From assembly GCF_001552635.1 (NCBI RefSeq), contig NZ_BCRO01000018.1, positions 1 through 64,000 on the forward strand: 64,000 nucleotides of DNA. Reading direction: 5' to 3'. The translations under genes were made by a program, and so were the position numbers. Shown piece after piece: positions 36,554 to 46,506 of this stretch. The notes beneath the pieces were generated by a model. It was given only the letters and a program-made list of their open reading frames with translations. It was not told the origin of the DNA and ran no database searches. This stretch comes from Actinomadura hibisca NBRC 15177 (GTDB taxonomy: Bacteria > Actinomycetota > Actinomycetes > Streptosporangiales > Streptosporangiaceae). Numbering within the stretch: the first letter of the stretch is position 1; the number at the start of each line of letters is the position of its first letter.

Positions 36554-37399
36554 TCAGTGCGCGGTGATGAGCAGGACGCCGGTGGCCACCACGCAGGCCG
36601 CCGCGATCCGCTGCGCGCCCATCTTCTCGGCGAAGAACACCGCCCCGATGATCGCGCCCGAGATCACGCCGGTCTCGCGCAGCGCCGCCACCGACGCCAG
36701 CGTCCCGCGCGTCTGCGCCCACAACACGATCCCGTACCCGGCCAGCGCGAACAGCCCACCCGCGAGGCCCAGCGCGCACTGCCGTCGGTCCAGGCCCCGC
36801 AGCAGCCCGCCGCGCCGCACCGCCCAGATCCCCAGGAACGTCAGCGGGGCCTCGATCCCGAACAGCCACACCGTGTAGGACACCGCGCCCTCGGCGGCCC
36901 GCACCCCGACGCCGTCCAGCAGCGTGTAGGCGGCGATCGAACCGCCGGTCAGCAGCGCCGCGCCGATCGCGCGCGGATTGCGGCGCGCGCCGCCGCGCAC
37001 CGTCCCGGCGAACGCCAGCACGCCGAGCCCGCCGCACACCGCCGCCACGCCCGCGAACTGCACGGCGGTCAGGCGCTCGCCCAGGAACACCGCCGCGACC
37101 AGCGCCACCAGCAGTGGCGCGCTGCCCCGGGCCAGCGGGTACACCTGGTTGAAGTCGCCCAGCCGGTAGGACGTCAGCAGCAGGGCCATGTAGCCGAGGT
37201 GCACCGCCACCGAGGCGAGCAGCCACGGCCAGGCGGCGGGCGCGGGCGGGTCGGCGAACGGCAGCAGCGGCAGCACCAGCGCCGACTGCCCGAGGCCGAT
37301 CAGCGCCACCGACGCCCAGCGGTCGGCGGCGCCCTTGGCGATGGCGTTCCACGTCGCGTGGAGCACCCCGGCGAAGATCACGGCGAGTGCGGCGGTCAT
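36554..37399 (-). CDS. EamA/DMT-family transporter
   Basis: 281 aa; the ATG at 37399 begins directly at the first membrane helix (MTAALAVIFAGVLHATWNAI), so the longer ORF is rejected. Ten hydrophobic segments form two EamA repeats; HATWNAIAKGA and SYRLGDFNQVYPLARGSAPLL are in the first and a symmetric block in the second. It probably exports a metabolite or amino-acid-like compound across the cytoplasmic membrane; the substrate is unknown. It is divergent from the ArsR-type regulator. Confidence 0.88.
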   Translation of the reverse strand: MTAALAVIFAGVLHATWNAIAKGAADRWASVALIGLGQSALVLPLLPFADPPAPAAWPWLLASVAVHLGYMALLLTSYRLGDFNQVYPLARGSAPLLVALVAAVFLGERLTAVQFAGVAAVCGGLGVLAFAGTVRGGARRNPRAIGAALLTGGSIAAYTLLDGVGVRAAEGAVSYTVWLFGIEAPLTFLGIWAVRRGGLLRGLDRRQCALGLAGGLFALAGYGIVLWAQTRGTLASVAALRETGVISGAIIGAVFFAEKMGAQRIAAACVVATGVLLITAH

Positions 37400-37455
37400 G
37401 TCCGCCAGTCCACCCCCTCTGCCCCGATCCGGGCAGCGATTTAGGCTGGGGCTCA

Positions 37456-38469
37456 ATGATCGAGCTGCGCCTCGGCGTGGAGGACCTCGCCGACACCCGC
37501 TTCGCCGTCTCCGCGCTCGCCGAGACGGTGCTGAGCCTGCGGGTGTGGTTGCTGCCCGGCTACTACGTGCTGCAACTGCCCTGGCTCCGGCAGGCCCGCG
37601 CCGCGCTCGGCGACCTGGACATCGGCCCGCTGCTGGCGCTGGTCGGCGCGCACCGCGCCGTCCCCGACTTCCTCACCGCCCGCCCCGCCGAGCCGGTCGC
37701 CGAGTTCGCCGCCGAGCTGGAACGCGTCCGGGCCGTGCCGCCCGCCAAGGTCGCCGCCGACGTCCGCGCCGCGCTCCAGGGGCGGCCCGTCCCGCCCGTC
37801 CTGGCCGGCGGCCTGGCCCGGCCCGCCCTGCTGCGCGACCGCCTCGCCGAACTCCTCCAGGACTACTGGAGCGTCGCGCTCGAACCGCACTGGCCCCGGA
37901 TGCGCGGCGTCCTGGAGGCCGACATGCTCTACCGCGCCCAGCAGCTCACCCGGGGCGGCGCGCGGCTGCTGTTCGCCGACCTGCACCGCACCATCGGCTG
38001 GCGCGACGGGATGCTCCGGCTGGAGTTGTCCTATCCGCACCGCGAGCTGACGATCCCCGTCACCGGGCGCGGCGTGTGCCTGATGCCCGCCCTGTTCGTC
38101 AAGACGCCCGGCCTTCCGCTCGACCCCGACGAACCGCCCACCGTGCTGTACCCCGCGCGCGGCATCGCCACGGTCTGGGAGACCGCGCCGCCGCCCCCGC
38201 CCGGCGTGCTGGCCGCCCTGCTCGGCCGCCCCAAGGCGCAGATCCTGGGCTGCCTGGACCGGCCCGCCTCCACCACCGACCTGGCCCGCCGCCTCGGCGT
38301 CACGCCCGGCGCGGTCTCCCAACACCTGGCGGTGCTGCACGGCGCGGGGTTGGTCGCCAAGGCCCGCACCGGGCGGTCGGTGCTGTACGCCCGCACCGGC
38401 ACCGGCGACCGGCTGCTGCGCGGCGCGCCCGGCGGGTTCGGCGGGTTCGGCGATGAGGATTCGCGCTGA
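37456..38469 (+). CDS. ArsR-family regulator with N-terminal DUF5937-type domain
   Basis: 337 aa; ATG at 37456, 8 bp after a TAGGCT -10-like element. Residues ~1-250 form a helical domain seen in actinobacterial ArsR-like regulators (IELRLGVEDLADTRFAVSAL). Residues ~262-325 form a winged HTH (AQILGCLDRPASTTDLARRLGVTPGAVSQHLAVLHGAGL) with a wing ending in SVLYART. No metal-binding cysteines are visible, so it is not a classical metal sensor. It is divergent from the EamA transporter, a plausible target. Confidence 0.85.
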   Translation: MIELRLGVEDLADTRFAVSALAETVLSLRVWLLPGYYVLQLPWLRQARAALGDLDIGPLLALVGAHRAVPDFLTARPAEPVAEFAAELERVRAVPPAKVAADVRAALQGRPVPPVLAGGLARPALLRDRLAELLQDYWSVALEPHWPRMRGVLEADMLYRAQQLTRGGARLLFADLHRTIGWRDGMLRLELSYPHRELTIPVTGRGVCLMPALFVKTPGLPLDPDEPPTVLYPARGIATVWETAPPPPPGVLAALLGRPKAQILGCLDRPASTTDLARRLGVTPGAVSQHLAVLHGAGLVAKARTGRSVLYARTGTGDRLLRGAPGGFGGFGDEDSR

Positions 38470-38549
38470 CTCCTGGAGCGTGCCCTTTTACCGTGATAGG
38501 CACGAGATGACCCTTGGGTTAGCGGTTTCTTGCAGCAGCGGGAGAGCCA

Positions 38550-39593
38550 ATGACCGACAGCGGACGCCCCCGGCCCGTCTTCGACCCCTGCCTCCCGGCC
38601 GGTGACCGCGCCCTGCTGGCCGCCGCCCCCGAACTGCTGGTCGCCGCGAGCCTGCCCGCGCCCCCGCGCCCGCACGTCGGCGCCGCGACCATCGCCGCGC
38701 GGGCGGTGTGGATCCCGCTGTTCGCCCTCTTCTACGGCGTGCTGCCCGGCGGCTGGTTCCGGGTGTTCTTCCTGGCCTCGCTGGACGACGACGACCTGAT
38801 GGGCGGCGTCACGCGCTGGGGGAGATTGCCGCTGCTGGCGATGTTGCTGACCCCGGCGGTGCAGGTCGTGCTGCTGCTGCTCGGCCAGGACGAGGCGGCC
38901 GCCGCGCTGGCGGCGGCGAGCTTCGCCGCGTGGGCCGCCGGAGCGGTGCGCCACCTGCGCGAACCGGCCGCCGCGCGGGCCGCCCGCGAACTGCACGGCC
39001 GCTACCTGCTGCCCGCCGACTTCGACCGCCCCGCGTCCCGGCTGCTGGGCCGCGCCCAGCGCGCCGTCGACGCGGTGCTGGGCTCCCAGTCGTACCGCGC
39101 CGGGCTGCTGGACGCCGTCGACAACGCGGTGCTGCTGCCCCGCGAGGAGTGGGCGATCGCCGGGGCGCTGGCCGAGCACACCCGGCTGCGCCGCGAGCAC
39201 CGCGCCCAGCAGCCGGGACGGCTCAGCGCCGAGGTCCGCGCCCTGCTGGAACCGCAACGCCGCGCCCTGGCCCTGTCGGTCCGCTCGGTCACCGGACGGG
39301 TGGAGGCCCTGGAAGATTACGCCCGCCGGGTCCGCGACGCCGACGACGCCTACCACGAGTGGCAGGTGCTCCAGCGCGTCCCCGAGCAGAACGCCCGGCA
39401 CCGCGACCTGCTGGCCGGGACCGTCCGCGACGACCTGGCCCGCGCGGAGATCCGGCGGCTGGCCGACGACGCTCAGCGCGCCGAGGAGGCGTTCCGGGGC
39501 GGCGTCGGCCACGCGCTGCGCGCGGCGGGCGATCTCGCCGTCCCCGAACCCGCCGATTCCGGACGGCCCGCGCCCACCCGAAACCCCCGATGA
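38550..39593 (+). CDS. Uncharacterised membrane protein with helical C-terminal half
   Basis: 347 aa; ATG after GGGAGAGCC. Two or three hydrophobic segments lie between residues ~45 and 140 (AVWIPLFALFYGVLPGGWF, LPLLAMLLTPAVQVVLLLLG, ALAAASFAAWAAGAV). A long hydrophilic helical region follows (~155-330), rich in Arg, Glu and Ala, likely coiled coil. The acidic stretch SLDDDDLMGG lies between helices. I do not recognise the family. Confidence 0.75.
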   Translation: MTDSGRPRPVFDPCLPAGDRALLAAAPELLVAASLPAPPRPHVGAATIAARAVWIPLFALFYGVLPGGWFRVFFLASLDDDDLMGGVTRWGRLPLLAMLLTPAVQVVLLLLGQDEAAAALAAASFAAWAAGAVRHLREPAAARAARELHGRYLLPADFDRPASRLLGRAQRAVDAVLGSQSYRAGLLDAVDNAVLLPREEWAIAGALAEHTRLRREHRAQQPGRLSAEVRALLEPQRRALALSVRSVTGRVEALEDYARRVRDADDAYHEWQVLQRVPEQNARHRDLLAGTVRDDLARAEIRRLADDAQRAEEAFRGGVGHALRAAGDLAVPEPADSGRPAPTRNPR

Positions 39594-39662
39594 TCAGGGG
39601 CGGAGACGCGAATCGCCGCCGTCCGGCCGTTTAAGCGCGCCCTACGGGGAACCTGCTCTGGC

Positions 39663-39926
39663 ATGAAACTGCTCTACAAGCCGCTGTCGATCCTCATCAG
39701 CGTGGTCGCCGCCCAACTGGCGGGCATGGTGTTCAAGCAGGTCTGGAAGCGGGCCGCGGGCCAGGACGACGCGCCCGACGCCGACGACCAGAACTACTCC
39801 TGGCGCGAGGTCCTGGTCGCCGCGACCGTGCAGGGCGCCATCTTCGGCCTGGTGAAGGCGGCCGTCCAGCGGTCGGGCGCCCAGGCCGTCCGCAAGACGA
39901 CCGGCCACTGGCCCGGCGACGACTGA
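39663..39926 (+). CDS. DUF4235 small membrane protein
   Basis: 87 aa; the ATG starts the family motif KLLYKPLSILISVVAAQLAG. One or two hydrophobic segments (~residues 6-24 and 51-66) flank an acidic loop (AAGQDDAPDADDQNYSWREV). The family is widespread in actinobacteria and of unknown function. It is followed 51 bp later by the BrkB-type gene on the same strand. Confidence 0.85.
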   Translation: MKLLYKPLSILISVVAAQLAGMVFKQVWKRAAGQDDAPDADDQNYSWREVLVAATVQGAIFGLVKAAVQRSGAQAVRKTTGHWPGDD

Positions 39927-39977
39927 CCGACCACCCCCCCCGCGAGCACCGCCCGCCCGGCCCCCAGGGACACCGTG

Positions 39978-40985
39978 ATGAGCAAGATCAAGAAGAAGAG
40001 CAGCCCCGAAGCCCCGACCCAGCTGTCCCCGAAATCATGGTGGGACGCGGTGAAGCGGTCGTTCGGCGAGTTCAAGGACGACTCCCTGCCCGACTGGGCG
40101 GCGGCGCTGACCTACTACGGCGTGCTGTCGATCTTCCCGGCGATGCTCGTGGTGGTGTCGCTGGTGGGCCTGGGCGGCAAGTCGTTGTCGCAGGACCTGA
40201 TCACCAACGTGGGCGAGGTCGCGCCCGGCTCGGTCAAGCAGGTGCTGACCAACGCCCTCACCGAGCTCCAGCGCGGCGCGGGCGGCGCGGGCCTGGTCGC
40301 GATCATCGGTCTGCTGGCCGCTATCTGGTCGGCCTCCGGCTACGTGGGCGCGTTCATGCGCGCCTCCAACACCATCTACGACGTGCCCGAGGGGCGTCCG
40401 ATCTGGAAGACGCTGCCGCTGCGCGTCGGCGTCACGCTGGTCACGCTGCTGCTGCTGGCCGTGTCCGCGGTCGCCGTGGTGGTGTCGGGCCCGATCGCGC
40501 GCCAGGTCGGCGACCTGCTCGGCTTCGGTTCGGAGGCCGTCACCGTGTGGAGCATCGCCAAGTGGCCGGTGCTGCTGCTGGTGGCCAGCTTCCTGTTCTC
40601 GCTGCTGTACTGGGCCTCGCCCAACGCCAAGCACGGCTTCAAGTGGGTCACCCCCGGCGGCGTGCTGGCGCTGCTGCTGTGGCTGGCGGCGTCGGCCGGG
40701 TTCGCGTTCTACGTGGCCAACTTCAGCTCCTACAACAAGACCTACGGCAGCCTGGCGGGCGTCATCGTCTTCCTGGTCTGGTTGTGGATCTCCAACCTGG
40801 CGATCCTGCTGGGCGCGGAGGTCAACGCCGAACTGGAACGCGGCCGCGCCATCGCCGGGGGCCTGCCCGAGGACGCCGAGCCCTACGTCGAGCCCCGCGA
40901 CACCCGCGGCTTCGACGACGAGGAGAAGAAGGAGTTCGCGGTCCGCGAGGAGACCGTGACCCCCGCCGCCGACCAGCGGAAGTGA
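39978..40985 (+). CDS. YihY/BrkB-family inner membrane protein
   Basis: 335 aa from the ATG at 39978; an immediately preceding GTG (39975) is an equally placed alternative. After a basic N-terminus there are about six membrane helices with family signatures PDWAAALTYYGVLSIFPAML, ASGYVGAFMRASNTIYDVPEGRP and KTYGSLAGVIVFLVWLWISN, then LGAEVNAELER. The C-terminal ~50 residues are acidic and soluble. Function is unknown despite the old RNase BN name. A 15-bp tandem duplication (40977-41006) at the 3' end duplicates the stop codon. Confidence 0.88.
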   Translation: MSKIKKKSSPEAPTQLSPKSWWDAVKRSFGEFKDDSLPDWAAALTYYGVLSIFPAMLVVVSLVGLGGKSLSQDLITNVGEVAPGSVKQVLTNALTELQRGAGGAGLVAIIGLLAAIWSASGYVGAFMRASNTIYDVPEGRPIWKTLPLRVGVTLVTLLLLAVSAVAVVVSGPIARQVGDLLGFGSEAVTVWSIAKWPVLLLVASFLFSLLYWASPNAKHGFKWVTPGGVLALLLWLAASAGFAFYVANFSSYNKTYGSLAGVIVFLVWLWISNLAILLGAEVNAELERGRAIAGGLPEDAEPYVEPRDTRGFDDEEKKEFAVREETVTPAADQRK

Positions 40986-41028
40986 CGACGCCGGAAGTGA
41001 CGACGCGTCCGGCGACGCGGTGGACCGC

Positions 41029-41898
41029 CTACAGCAGGGCGACGGCGCGGTCCACCGCGTTCGCCACGTCGCCGCCGGGCGGGTAGAGCAGGGAACGGCC
41101 CACCACCAGCCCCCGCACCTGCGGGGAGTCCAGGGCCTTGGCCCAGGAGGCGAAGGCGGCGTCAGTGTCGGAAACCTCGCCGCCCAGCAGCAGGACCGGC
41201 AGCGTGGTGGCGGCGAGGACGCGCTCCATCCCCGCCACGACCGGCAGTTTCAGCCACGTGTAGGCCGAGGTGCGGCCGAGGCCGGAGGCGACCGCGACCG
41301 AGCGGACCACCGCCTCGGCCGACAGGTCGTTGCGCAGCCGCCCGTCCTCCCAGGCCGCCCAGAACGGCTCGACCAGCGCGGTCAGCCCCCGGTCGGCCAG
41401 CTCGTTGACCGCCTGCGCCGCGCCCGCCAGCGTGAAGGCGGTGTCGGCGTCCTCCGGCACGATCCGCAACAACATCTTGCCGCCGTCGAACCGCATCCCG
41501 GCCACGGCCTGGGCGTCGTAGCCGGTGAAGCGGTCGTCGGCCTCGAAGGCGGACCCGGCGAGGCCGCCCCGGTTCATCGACCCGAACACCGCCTTGCCCT
41601 CCAGCGCGCCGAGCAGCAGCAGGTCCTCCAGCACGTCGGCGGTGCCGAGCACGCCGGTGACGCCGGGCCGCTCCAGCGCCACGCACAACCGGCGCAGCAG
41701 CTCGCCCCGGTCGGCCATGGCGAGCGGGTCGCCGCCCACCGCCAGCGCGCCCCGGGCCGGGTGGTCCGCCGCGATGATCATGGCGCGGCCGTGGTCGCCC
41801 AGCACCGACACCGCCCGCGACCGGCGGGCGGCCGCCGCCGCGACCGCGCCGGGGTCCACCGCGCGGGCGTCGATGATCTGCCGCAGTCGATCGAACAC
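41029..41898 (-). CDS. Cgl0159-like (beta/alpha)8 aldolase
   Basis: 289 aa; residues ~36-55 (RAMIIAADHPARGALAVGGD) and RFDGGKMLLRIVPEDADT, LVEPFWAAWEDGRL, TSAYTWLKLPVV, LLLGGEVSD and VVGRSLLYP trace a TIM barrel with a Lys in TWLKLP as the probable Schiff-base residue. Relatives occur in inositol-catabolism clusters of actinobacteria, but no iol genes are seen here, so the substrate is uncertain. Confidence 0.82.
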   Translation of the reverse strand: MFDRLRQIIDARAVDPGAVAAAAARRSRAVSVLGDHGRAMIIAADHPARGALAVGGDPLAMADRGELLRRLCVALERPGVTGVLGTADVLEDLLLLGALEGKAVFGSMNRGGLAGSAFEADDRFTGYDAQAVAGMRFDGGKMLLRIVPEDADTAFTLAGAAQAVNELADRGLTALVEPFWAAWEDGRLRNDLSAEAVVRSVAVASGLGRTSAYTWLKLPVVAGMERVLAATTLPVLLLGGEVSDTDAAFASWAKALDSPQVRGLVVGRSLLYPPGGDVANAVDRAVALL

Positions 41899-41960
41899 CG
41901 CTCACCTCACCGTCTCGGCCGGAACGCCGCCTTCCACCATGCCACCGGCGGGCCCGCCGG

Positions 41961-42509
41961 TCAGGTCCGGACGGTGACCCCGTGCCGGTGGGCGATGCCG
42001 TGCAGGTCGGTGGTGCAGTCCTGGCCCAGGGCGCGGAACCGCCAGCCTCCGGCGCGCCGGTACAGCTCGGCGATGACCACCGAGCTGCGGGCGGGGAGGT
42101 CCTCCTCCAGTTCGTAACGGGCCAGATCCTCGCCGTCGGATTCGTCGTCGGATTCCAGGGAGACCTGGACGTAGGGGCCCTGCGCGTCGCCGACCGAGCG
42201 GCACGGGCCGGACGGCACCTGGGCGGTGGCGGCGAACCGCACCCCCGCCGCCTCGGCGGGCAGCAGCGCCAGGTCGATCGTGAACCCGGTGCCGTCCGGG
42301 TCCGCCAGCCGGACCGCGCCGTCGGCGCTCTCCCGCCGCCCGGCGTGCACGAAGGACCGGTCCGACAGGGCCCGGCCCTGCTCGTCGACCACCAGCGCGC
42401 CGACCGCGAGGTCCGGGCCGCGCCGCCGTCCCAGGCGGACCGCCAGCCTCCCCTCCCCGGCGGCCGGGGGGAGCGGCACGCTGCCGCCTCGATGCAAGTG
42501 AAACGCCAT
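41961..42509 (-). CDS. TerD-domain protein
   Basis: 182 aa; ATG at 42509 with GGAGGAGCC upstream. The TerD/CABP fold is seen in AVRLGRRRGPDLAVGALVVD, SDRSFVHAGRRESADGAVRL and the C-terminal VVIAELYRRAGGWRFRALGQ. Acidic residues of the calcium-binding type are partly present (DDESDGEDLARYELEE). TerD proteins are tied to tellurite and envelope-stress responses; a lone copy without terZABC gives no firm role. Confidence 0.88.
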   Translation of the reverse strand: MAFHLHRGGSVPLPPAAGEGRLAVRLGRRRGPDLAVGALVVDEQGRALSDRSFVHAGRRESADGAVRLADPDGTGFTIDLALLPAEAAGVRFAATAQVPSGPCRSVGDAQGPYVQVSLESDDESDGEDLARYELEEDLPARSSVVIAELYRRAGGWRFRALGQDCTTDLHGIAHRHGVTVRT

Positions 42510-42538
42510 GCGGGCTCCTCCGGGGGGACGTGCGCCGT

Positions 42539-42562
42539 CGATCATACGGACGCGCATGATCG
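42539..42562. promoter_or_regulatory. Inverted repeat between terD-like gene and paaR
   Basis: CGATCAT-N10-ATGATCG has perfect 7-bp arms and sits 30 bp upstream of the terD-type start and 42 bp upstream of the paaR start. It differs from the PaaR-type box before paaZ. It could bind another regulator of either gene. Confidence 0.35.
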
Positions 42563-42603
42563 CCCGGTCGTTCCCACCGGCCCGGCGCTGGGATACTCGG
42601 GGC

Positions 42604-43206
42604 GTGCCAGCCAAACAGCCGGTCCGCCGCGGCCGCCCCGGATACGACCTGGACACGCTGCTGTCGGTCGCGGTCCAACTGTTCAACGAGCGCGGCTACG
42701 AGGCCGCCAGCATGGAGGCGCTGGCGCAGCGGCTGGGCATCACCAAGTCGGCGATCTACTACCACGTGCCGAGCAAGGAGGGCCTGCTCGAACTGGCGGT
42801 GGACCGGGCGCTGGACGGCCTGTTCGAGGCCGCCGACCGCGCCGCCGAACTGGACGGCCCGGCCATCGACCGGCTGGAGTCCCTGGTGCGCGCCAGCGTC
42901 CGGGTCCTGGCCGAGCGGCTGCCGTTCGTCACCCTGCTGCTGCGGGTGCGGGGCAACACCGAGGTGGAGCGCGCGGCCCTGGAGCGCCGCCGCGAGTTCG
43001 ACCACCTGGTGGCCGCGCTGATGGCGCGCGCCGCCGAGGAGGGCGACCTGCACCCCGACATCGACCCGGCGATCGGGGCGCGGTTGTTGTTCGGCACCGT
43101 CAACTCGCTGATCGAGTGGTACCGGCCCGGCGGCGGCATCGACGCCGAGGCGCTGGCCGCGATGGTCTGCACCGCCGCCTTCGAGGGCCTGCGCCACCGC
43201 CCCTGA
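42604..43206 (+). CDS. paaR: TetR-family regulator, probable phenylacetate repressor
   Basis: 200 aa; GTG at 42604, 6 bp after GATACT (42592-42597), consistent with a leaderless mRNA. The HTH is at ~residues 30-52 (MEALAQRLGITKSAIYYHVPSKEGLL). The C-terminal ligand domain is a TetR_C type. The adjacent paaZ promoter carries a PaaR-type box, and the gene directly precedes the paa operon on the same strand. By analogy with actinobacterial PaaR it should repress paa genes until phenylacetyl-CoA binds. Confidence 0.8.
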   Translation: MPAKQPVRRGRPGYDLDTLLSVAVQLFNERGYEAASMEALAQRLGITKSAIYYHVPSKEGLLELAVDRALDGLFEAADRAAELDGPAIDRLESLVRASVRVLAERLPFVTLLLRVRGNTEVERAALERRREFDHLVAALMARAAEEGDLHPDIDPAIGARLLFGTVNSLIEWYRPGGGIDAEALAAMVCTAAFEGLRHRP

Positions 43207-43262
43207 CCCACTCCCGGCCGCCGGCCGACCCCTTTTCAGCCGGGCCGCCCCGTGTTAGCGTT

Positions 43263-43284
43263 TTCTACCGAACGGACGGTCAGT
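43263..43284. promoter_or_regulatory. PaaR-type operator before paaZ
   Basis: ACCGAACGGACGGTCAGT (43267-43284) fits ACCGNNCGNNCGGTNAGT, the core of the PaaR motif I know from Corynebacterium; only the outer left ACT is degenerate. It lies 20 bp before the paaZ ATG, where a bound repressor would block transcription or early elongation. Confidence 0.65.
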
Positions 43285-43303
43285 AATTCGGGAGGTCCAG
43301 CCC

Positions 43304-45313
43304 ATGAGCCCGTTGCGCAGCTACCTGGCGGGGGCCTGGCACACCCCCTCCGACCAGGGTGTTCCGCTCCACGACGCGGTCACCGGCGCGGAGGTCGCCC
43401 GGTTCTCGGCCGAGGGCGCCGACTACGCCGCCGCCCTGGCGTACGGCCGCCGCCACGGCGCGGCCCTCCGGGAGCTGACCTTCCACCAGCGCGCCGCGCT
43501 GCTGAAGGCCCTGGCCTCCCACCTGCGCGAGCACCGCGAGGAGCTGTACGCGCTGTCGGCGCACACCGGCGCGACGCGCGCGGACTCCCGCATCGACGTG
43601 GACGGCGGCCTCGGCACCCTGCTGGCCTACTCCAGCAAGGGCCGCCGCGAGCTGCCCAACGCCACCCTGTACGTGGACGGCGAGGTCGAGCCGTTGGGCA
43701 GGACCGGCGCGTTCCTCGGCCGCCACGTGCACACCCCGCTGCACGGCGTCGCGGTGCAGATCAACGCCTTCAACTTCCCCGTCTGGGGCCCGCTGGAGAA
43801 GCTCGCCCCGGCGTTCGTCGCGGGCCTGCCGTCGCTGATCAAGCCCGCGCCGCAGACCGCCTACCTGACCGCGCGGCTGGTCGAGCTGATCGTGGAGTCC
43901 GGCATCCTGCCCGAGGGCGCGGTCCAGCTCGCCTGCGCCGACCCCGGCGACCTGCTGGATCACCTCACCGAGCAGGACGTGTTGTCGTTCACCGGCTCGG
44001 CCGACACCGCCCGCCGCCTGCGCGCCCACCCGCGCCTGCTGGAGCGCGCGGTGCGCTTCAACGCCGAGGCCGACTCGCTCAACTGCGCGATCCTCGGCCC
44101 CGACGGCGACCTCGACCTGTACGTGAACGAGCTGGTCACCGAGATGACCGTCAAGGCGGGCCAGAAGTGCACCGCGATCCGCCGCGCGTTCGTGCCGCGC
44201 GACCGGCTGGACGAGGTCACCGAGGCCGTCCGGGCGAGGCTGGCGGACGTGGTGGTCGGCGACCCGGCCGCCGAGGGCGTGCGGATGGGCCCGCTGGTCA
44301 GCCGCCAGCAGCGCGAGGAGGTCCGCCGCTCGCTCAAGGCGCTGGGCGGCGAGGTCCTGTTCGGCGACCCCGACCGCGTCGAGGCCGTCGGAGCCGACGC
44401 CGAGCTGGGCGCGTTCGTGTCGCCGGTGCTGCTGCTGGGCGACCCCGAGCGTCCCGAACCGCACGAGGTCGAGGCGTTCGGCCCGGTCAGCACCCTGATG
44501 CCGTACGACTCCGCCGAGCAGGTCGTGGACTACGCCGCGCGCGGCCAGGGCAGCCTGGTCGGCTCGGTGGTCACCGAGGACCCGGCGTTCGCCCGCGAGG
44601 TCGTGCTCGGCGCGGCCCCCTGGCACGGCCGCCTGCTGGTGCTGGACCGCACCGCCGCCAAGGAGTCCACCGGGCACGGCTCGCCGATGCCCGCGCTGGT
44701 GCACGGCGGCCCCGGACGCGCCGGAGGCGGCGAGGAACTGGGCGGCGTCCGCGCGATCCTGCACCTGATGCAGCGCACCGCCGTCCAGGGCTCCCCGGCG
44801 ACCCTCACCGCCGTCACCGGCCGCTGGACGCCCGGGGCCGACCGCACCGACGACGGCGTGCACCCGTTCCGCAAGTCCTTGGCCGAGCTGAAGATCGGCG
44901 ACTCGGTCACCGCCGGGCCGCGCCCGGTCACCCTGGCCGACGTCGAGCACTTCGCCGAGTTCACCGGCGACACCTTCTACGCCCACATGGACGAGGAGGC
45001 CGCCGCCGCCAACCCGCTGTTCGGCGGCCGCGTCGCGCACGGCTACCTGGTGGTGTCGTTCGCCGCCGGGCTGTTCGTCTCGCCCGAGCCCGGCCCGGTG
45101 CTGGCCAACTACGGGCTGGAGAACCTGCGCTTCCTCACCCCCGTCAAGCCCGGCGACGAGCTGACGGTCACCCTCACCGCCAAGCAGGTCAACCCGCGCG
45201 AGAACGCCGACTACGGCGAGGTGCGCTGGGACACCGACGTCGTCAACCAGGACGGCGCGTCGGTCGCCAAGTACGACGTGCTGACGCTGGTGGCGAAGGA
45301 GACCCCGCGATGA
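43304..45313 (+). CDS. paaZ: Oxepin-CoA hydrolase / semialdehyde dehydrogenase, bifunctional
   Basis: 669 aa; ATG after GGGAGGTCCAG. The N-terminal aldehyde dehydrogenase (~residues 1-510) has the catalytic Cys in [16 protein letters not shown], the Glu in [10 protein letters not shown] and the [11 protein letters not shown] block. The C-terminal MaoC-type hydratase (~525-665) has [18 protein letters not shown] with the Asp/His pair and [14 protein letters not shown]. It opens the oxepin ring and oxidises the aldehyde in aerobic phenylacetyl-CoA degradation. First gene of the paaZABCDE operon; overlaps paaA. Confidence 0.96.
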   Translation: MSPLRSYLAGAWHTPSDQGVPLHDAVTGAEVARFSAEGADYAAALAYGRRHGAALRELTFHQRAALLKALASHLREHREELYALSAHTGATRADSRIDVDGGLGTLLAYSSKGRRELPNATLYVDGEVEPLGRTGAFLGRHVHTPLHGVAVQINAFNFPVWGPLEKLAPAFVAGLPSLIKPAPQTAYLTARLVELIVESGILPEGAVQLACADPGDLLDHLTEQDVLSFTGSADTARRLRAHPRLLERAVRFNAEADSLNCAILGPDGDLDLYVNELVTEMTVKAGQKCTAIRRAFVPRDRLDEVTEAVRARLADVVVGDPAAEGVRMGPLVSRQQREEVRRSLKALGGEVLFGDPDRVEAVGADAELGAFVSPVLLLGDPERPEPHEVEAFGPVSTLMPYDSAEQVVDYAARGQGSLVGSVVTEDPAFAREVVLGAAPWHGRLLVLDRTAAKESTGHGSPMPALVHGGPGRAGGGEELGGVRAILHLMQRTAVQGSPATLTAVTGRWTPGADRTDDGVHPFRKSLAELKIGDSVTAGPRPVTLADVEHFAEFTGDTFYAHMDEEAAAANPLFGGRVAHGYLVVSFAAGLFVSPEPGPVLANYGLENLRFLTPVKPGDELTVTLTAKQVNPRENADYGEVRWDTDVVNQDGASVAKYDVLTLVAKETPR

Positions 45314-46230
45314 GCCCGAGCGCCTTCGAGGACGTCATCGCCCGCGACCAGCGCATCGAGCCGCGCGACGAGATGCCCGACGCCTACCGCAAGACGATGG
45401 TCCGCCAGATCGCCCAGCACGCCCACTCCGAGATCATCGGCATGCAGCCCGAGGGCTACTGGATCACCCGCGCGCCCTCGTTGCGCCGCAAGGCGATCCT
45501 GCTGGCCAAGGTGCAGGACGAGGCGGGCCACGGCCTGTACCTGTACGCCGCCGCCGAGACGCTGGGCGTGGACCGCGCCGACCTGACCCAGCGCCTGATC
45601 GACGGCCGCCAGAAGTACTCCTCGATCTTCAACTACCCGACGTTGTCCTACGCCGACGTCGGCGTCATCGGCTGGCTGGTGGACGGCGCGGCGATCTGCA
45701 ACCAGGTCCCGCTGTGCCGCAGCTCCTACGGCCCCTACGCCCGCGCGATGATCCGCGTCTGCAAGGAGGAGTCCTTCCACCAGCGGCAGGGCTACGAGCT
45801 GCTGATGACGATGGTGCGCGGCACCGCCGCCCAGCGCGCGGCCGTGCAGGACGCGGTGGACCGCTGGTGGTGGCCGTCGCTGATGATGTTCGGCCCGCCC
45901 GACGCCGACTCGCCCAACACCGCCCGCTCGATGGCCTGGAAGATCAAGCGGCACACCAACGACGAGCTGCGGCAGCGCTTCGTGGACATGACCGTCCCGC
46001 AGGCCGAGTTCCTCGGCGTCACCCTGCCCGACCCCGAGCTGCGCTGGAACGCCGGGCGCGGCCACCACGACTTCGGCACGCCCGACTGGGACGAGCTGAA
46101 GCGCGTCATCTCCGGCGACGGCCCGTGCAACGCCGAGCGCGTCGCCAACCGCCGCCGCGCGCACGAGGAGGGCGCGTGGGTCCGCGAGGCCGCGACCGCC
46201 CACGCGCGCAAGAAGGGAGCCGCCGCGTGA
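45310..46230 (+). CDS. paaA: Phenylacetyl-CoA 1,2-epoxidase, catalytic subunit
   Basis: 306 aa; ATG overlapping the paaZ stop. It is a ferritin-like di-iron protein: [13 protein letters not shown] and [15 protein letters not shown] give the ExxH iron ligands, and [18 protein letters not shown] is a family signature. With PaaBCE it epoxidises the aromatic ring of phenylacetyl-CoA using O2 and NADPH. It overlaps paaB by GTGA. Confidence 0.96.
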   Translation: MSPSAFEDVIARDQRIEPRDEMPDAYRKTMVRQIAQHAHSEIIGMQPEGYWITRAPSLRRKAILLAKVQDEAGHGLYLYAAAETLGVDRADLTQRLIDGRQKYSSIFNYPTLSYADVGVIGWLVDGAAICNQVPLCRSSYGPYARAMIRVCKEESFHQRQGYELLMTMVRGTAAQRAAVQDAVDRWWWPSLMMFGPPDADSPNTARSMAWKIKRHTNDELRQRFVDMTVPQAEFLGVTLPDPELRWNAGRGHHDFGTPDWDELKRVISGDGPCNAERVANRRRAHEEGAWVREAATAHARKKGAAA

Positions 46231-46505
46231 GCTGGCCGCTGTACGAGGTCTTCGTCCGGGGCAAGCGGGGCCTCAACCACGTGCACGTCGGGTCGCTGCA
46301 CGCCCCCGACGACGAGACCGCCCTGCACAACGCGCGCGACCTGTACACGCGCCGCAACGAGGGCGTGAGCATCTGGGTGGTGCGCTCGGAGCACCTGGTC
46401 GCCTCCAGCCCGGACGAGAAGGACGCCTTCTTCGAGCCCAGCGGCGACAAGGTCTACCGGCACCCCACCTTCTACGACATCCCCGACGACGTACCGCACA
46501 TCTAA
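46227..46505 (+). CDS. paaB: Phenylacetyl-CoA epoxidase subunit PaaB
   Basis: 92 aa; GTG start overlapping the paaA stop with AAGGGAGCC upstream. A small conserved subunit ([47 protein letters not shown]) that bridges PaaAC heterodimers and is needed for reductase interaction. Its stop is one base before the paaC start. Confidence 0.95.
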   Translation: MSWPLYEVFVRGKRGLNHVHVGSLHAPDDETALHNARDLYTRRNEGVSIWVVRSEHLVASSPDEKDAFFEPSGDKVYRHPTFYDIPDDVPHI

Positions 46506-46506
46506 T

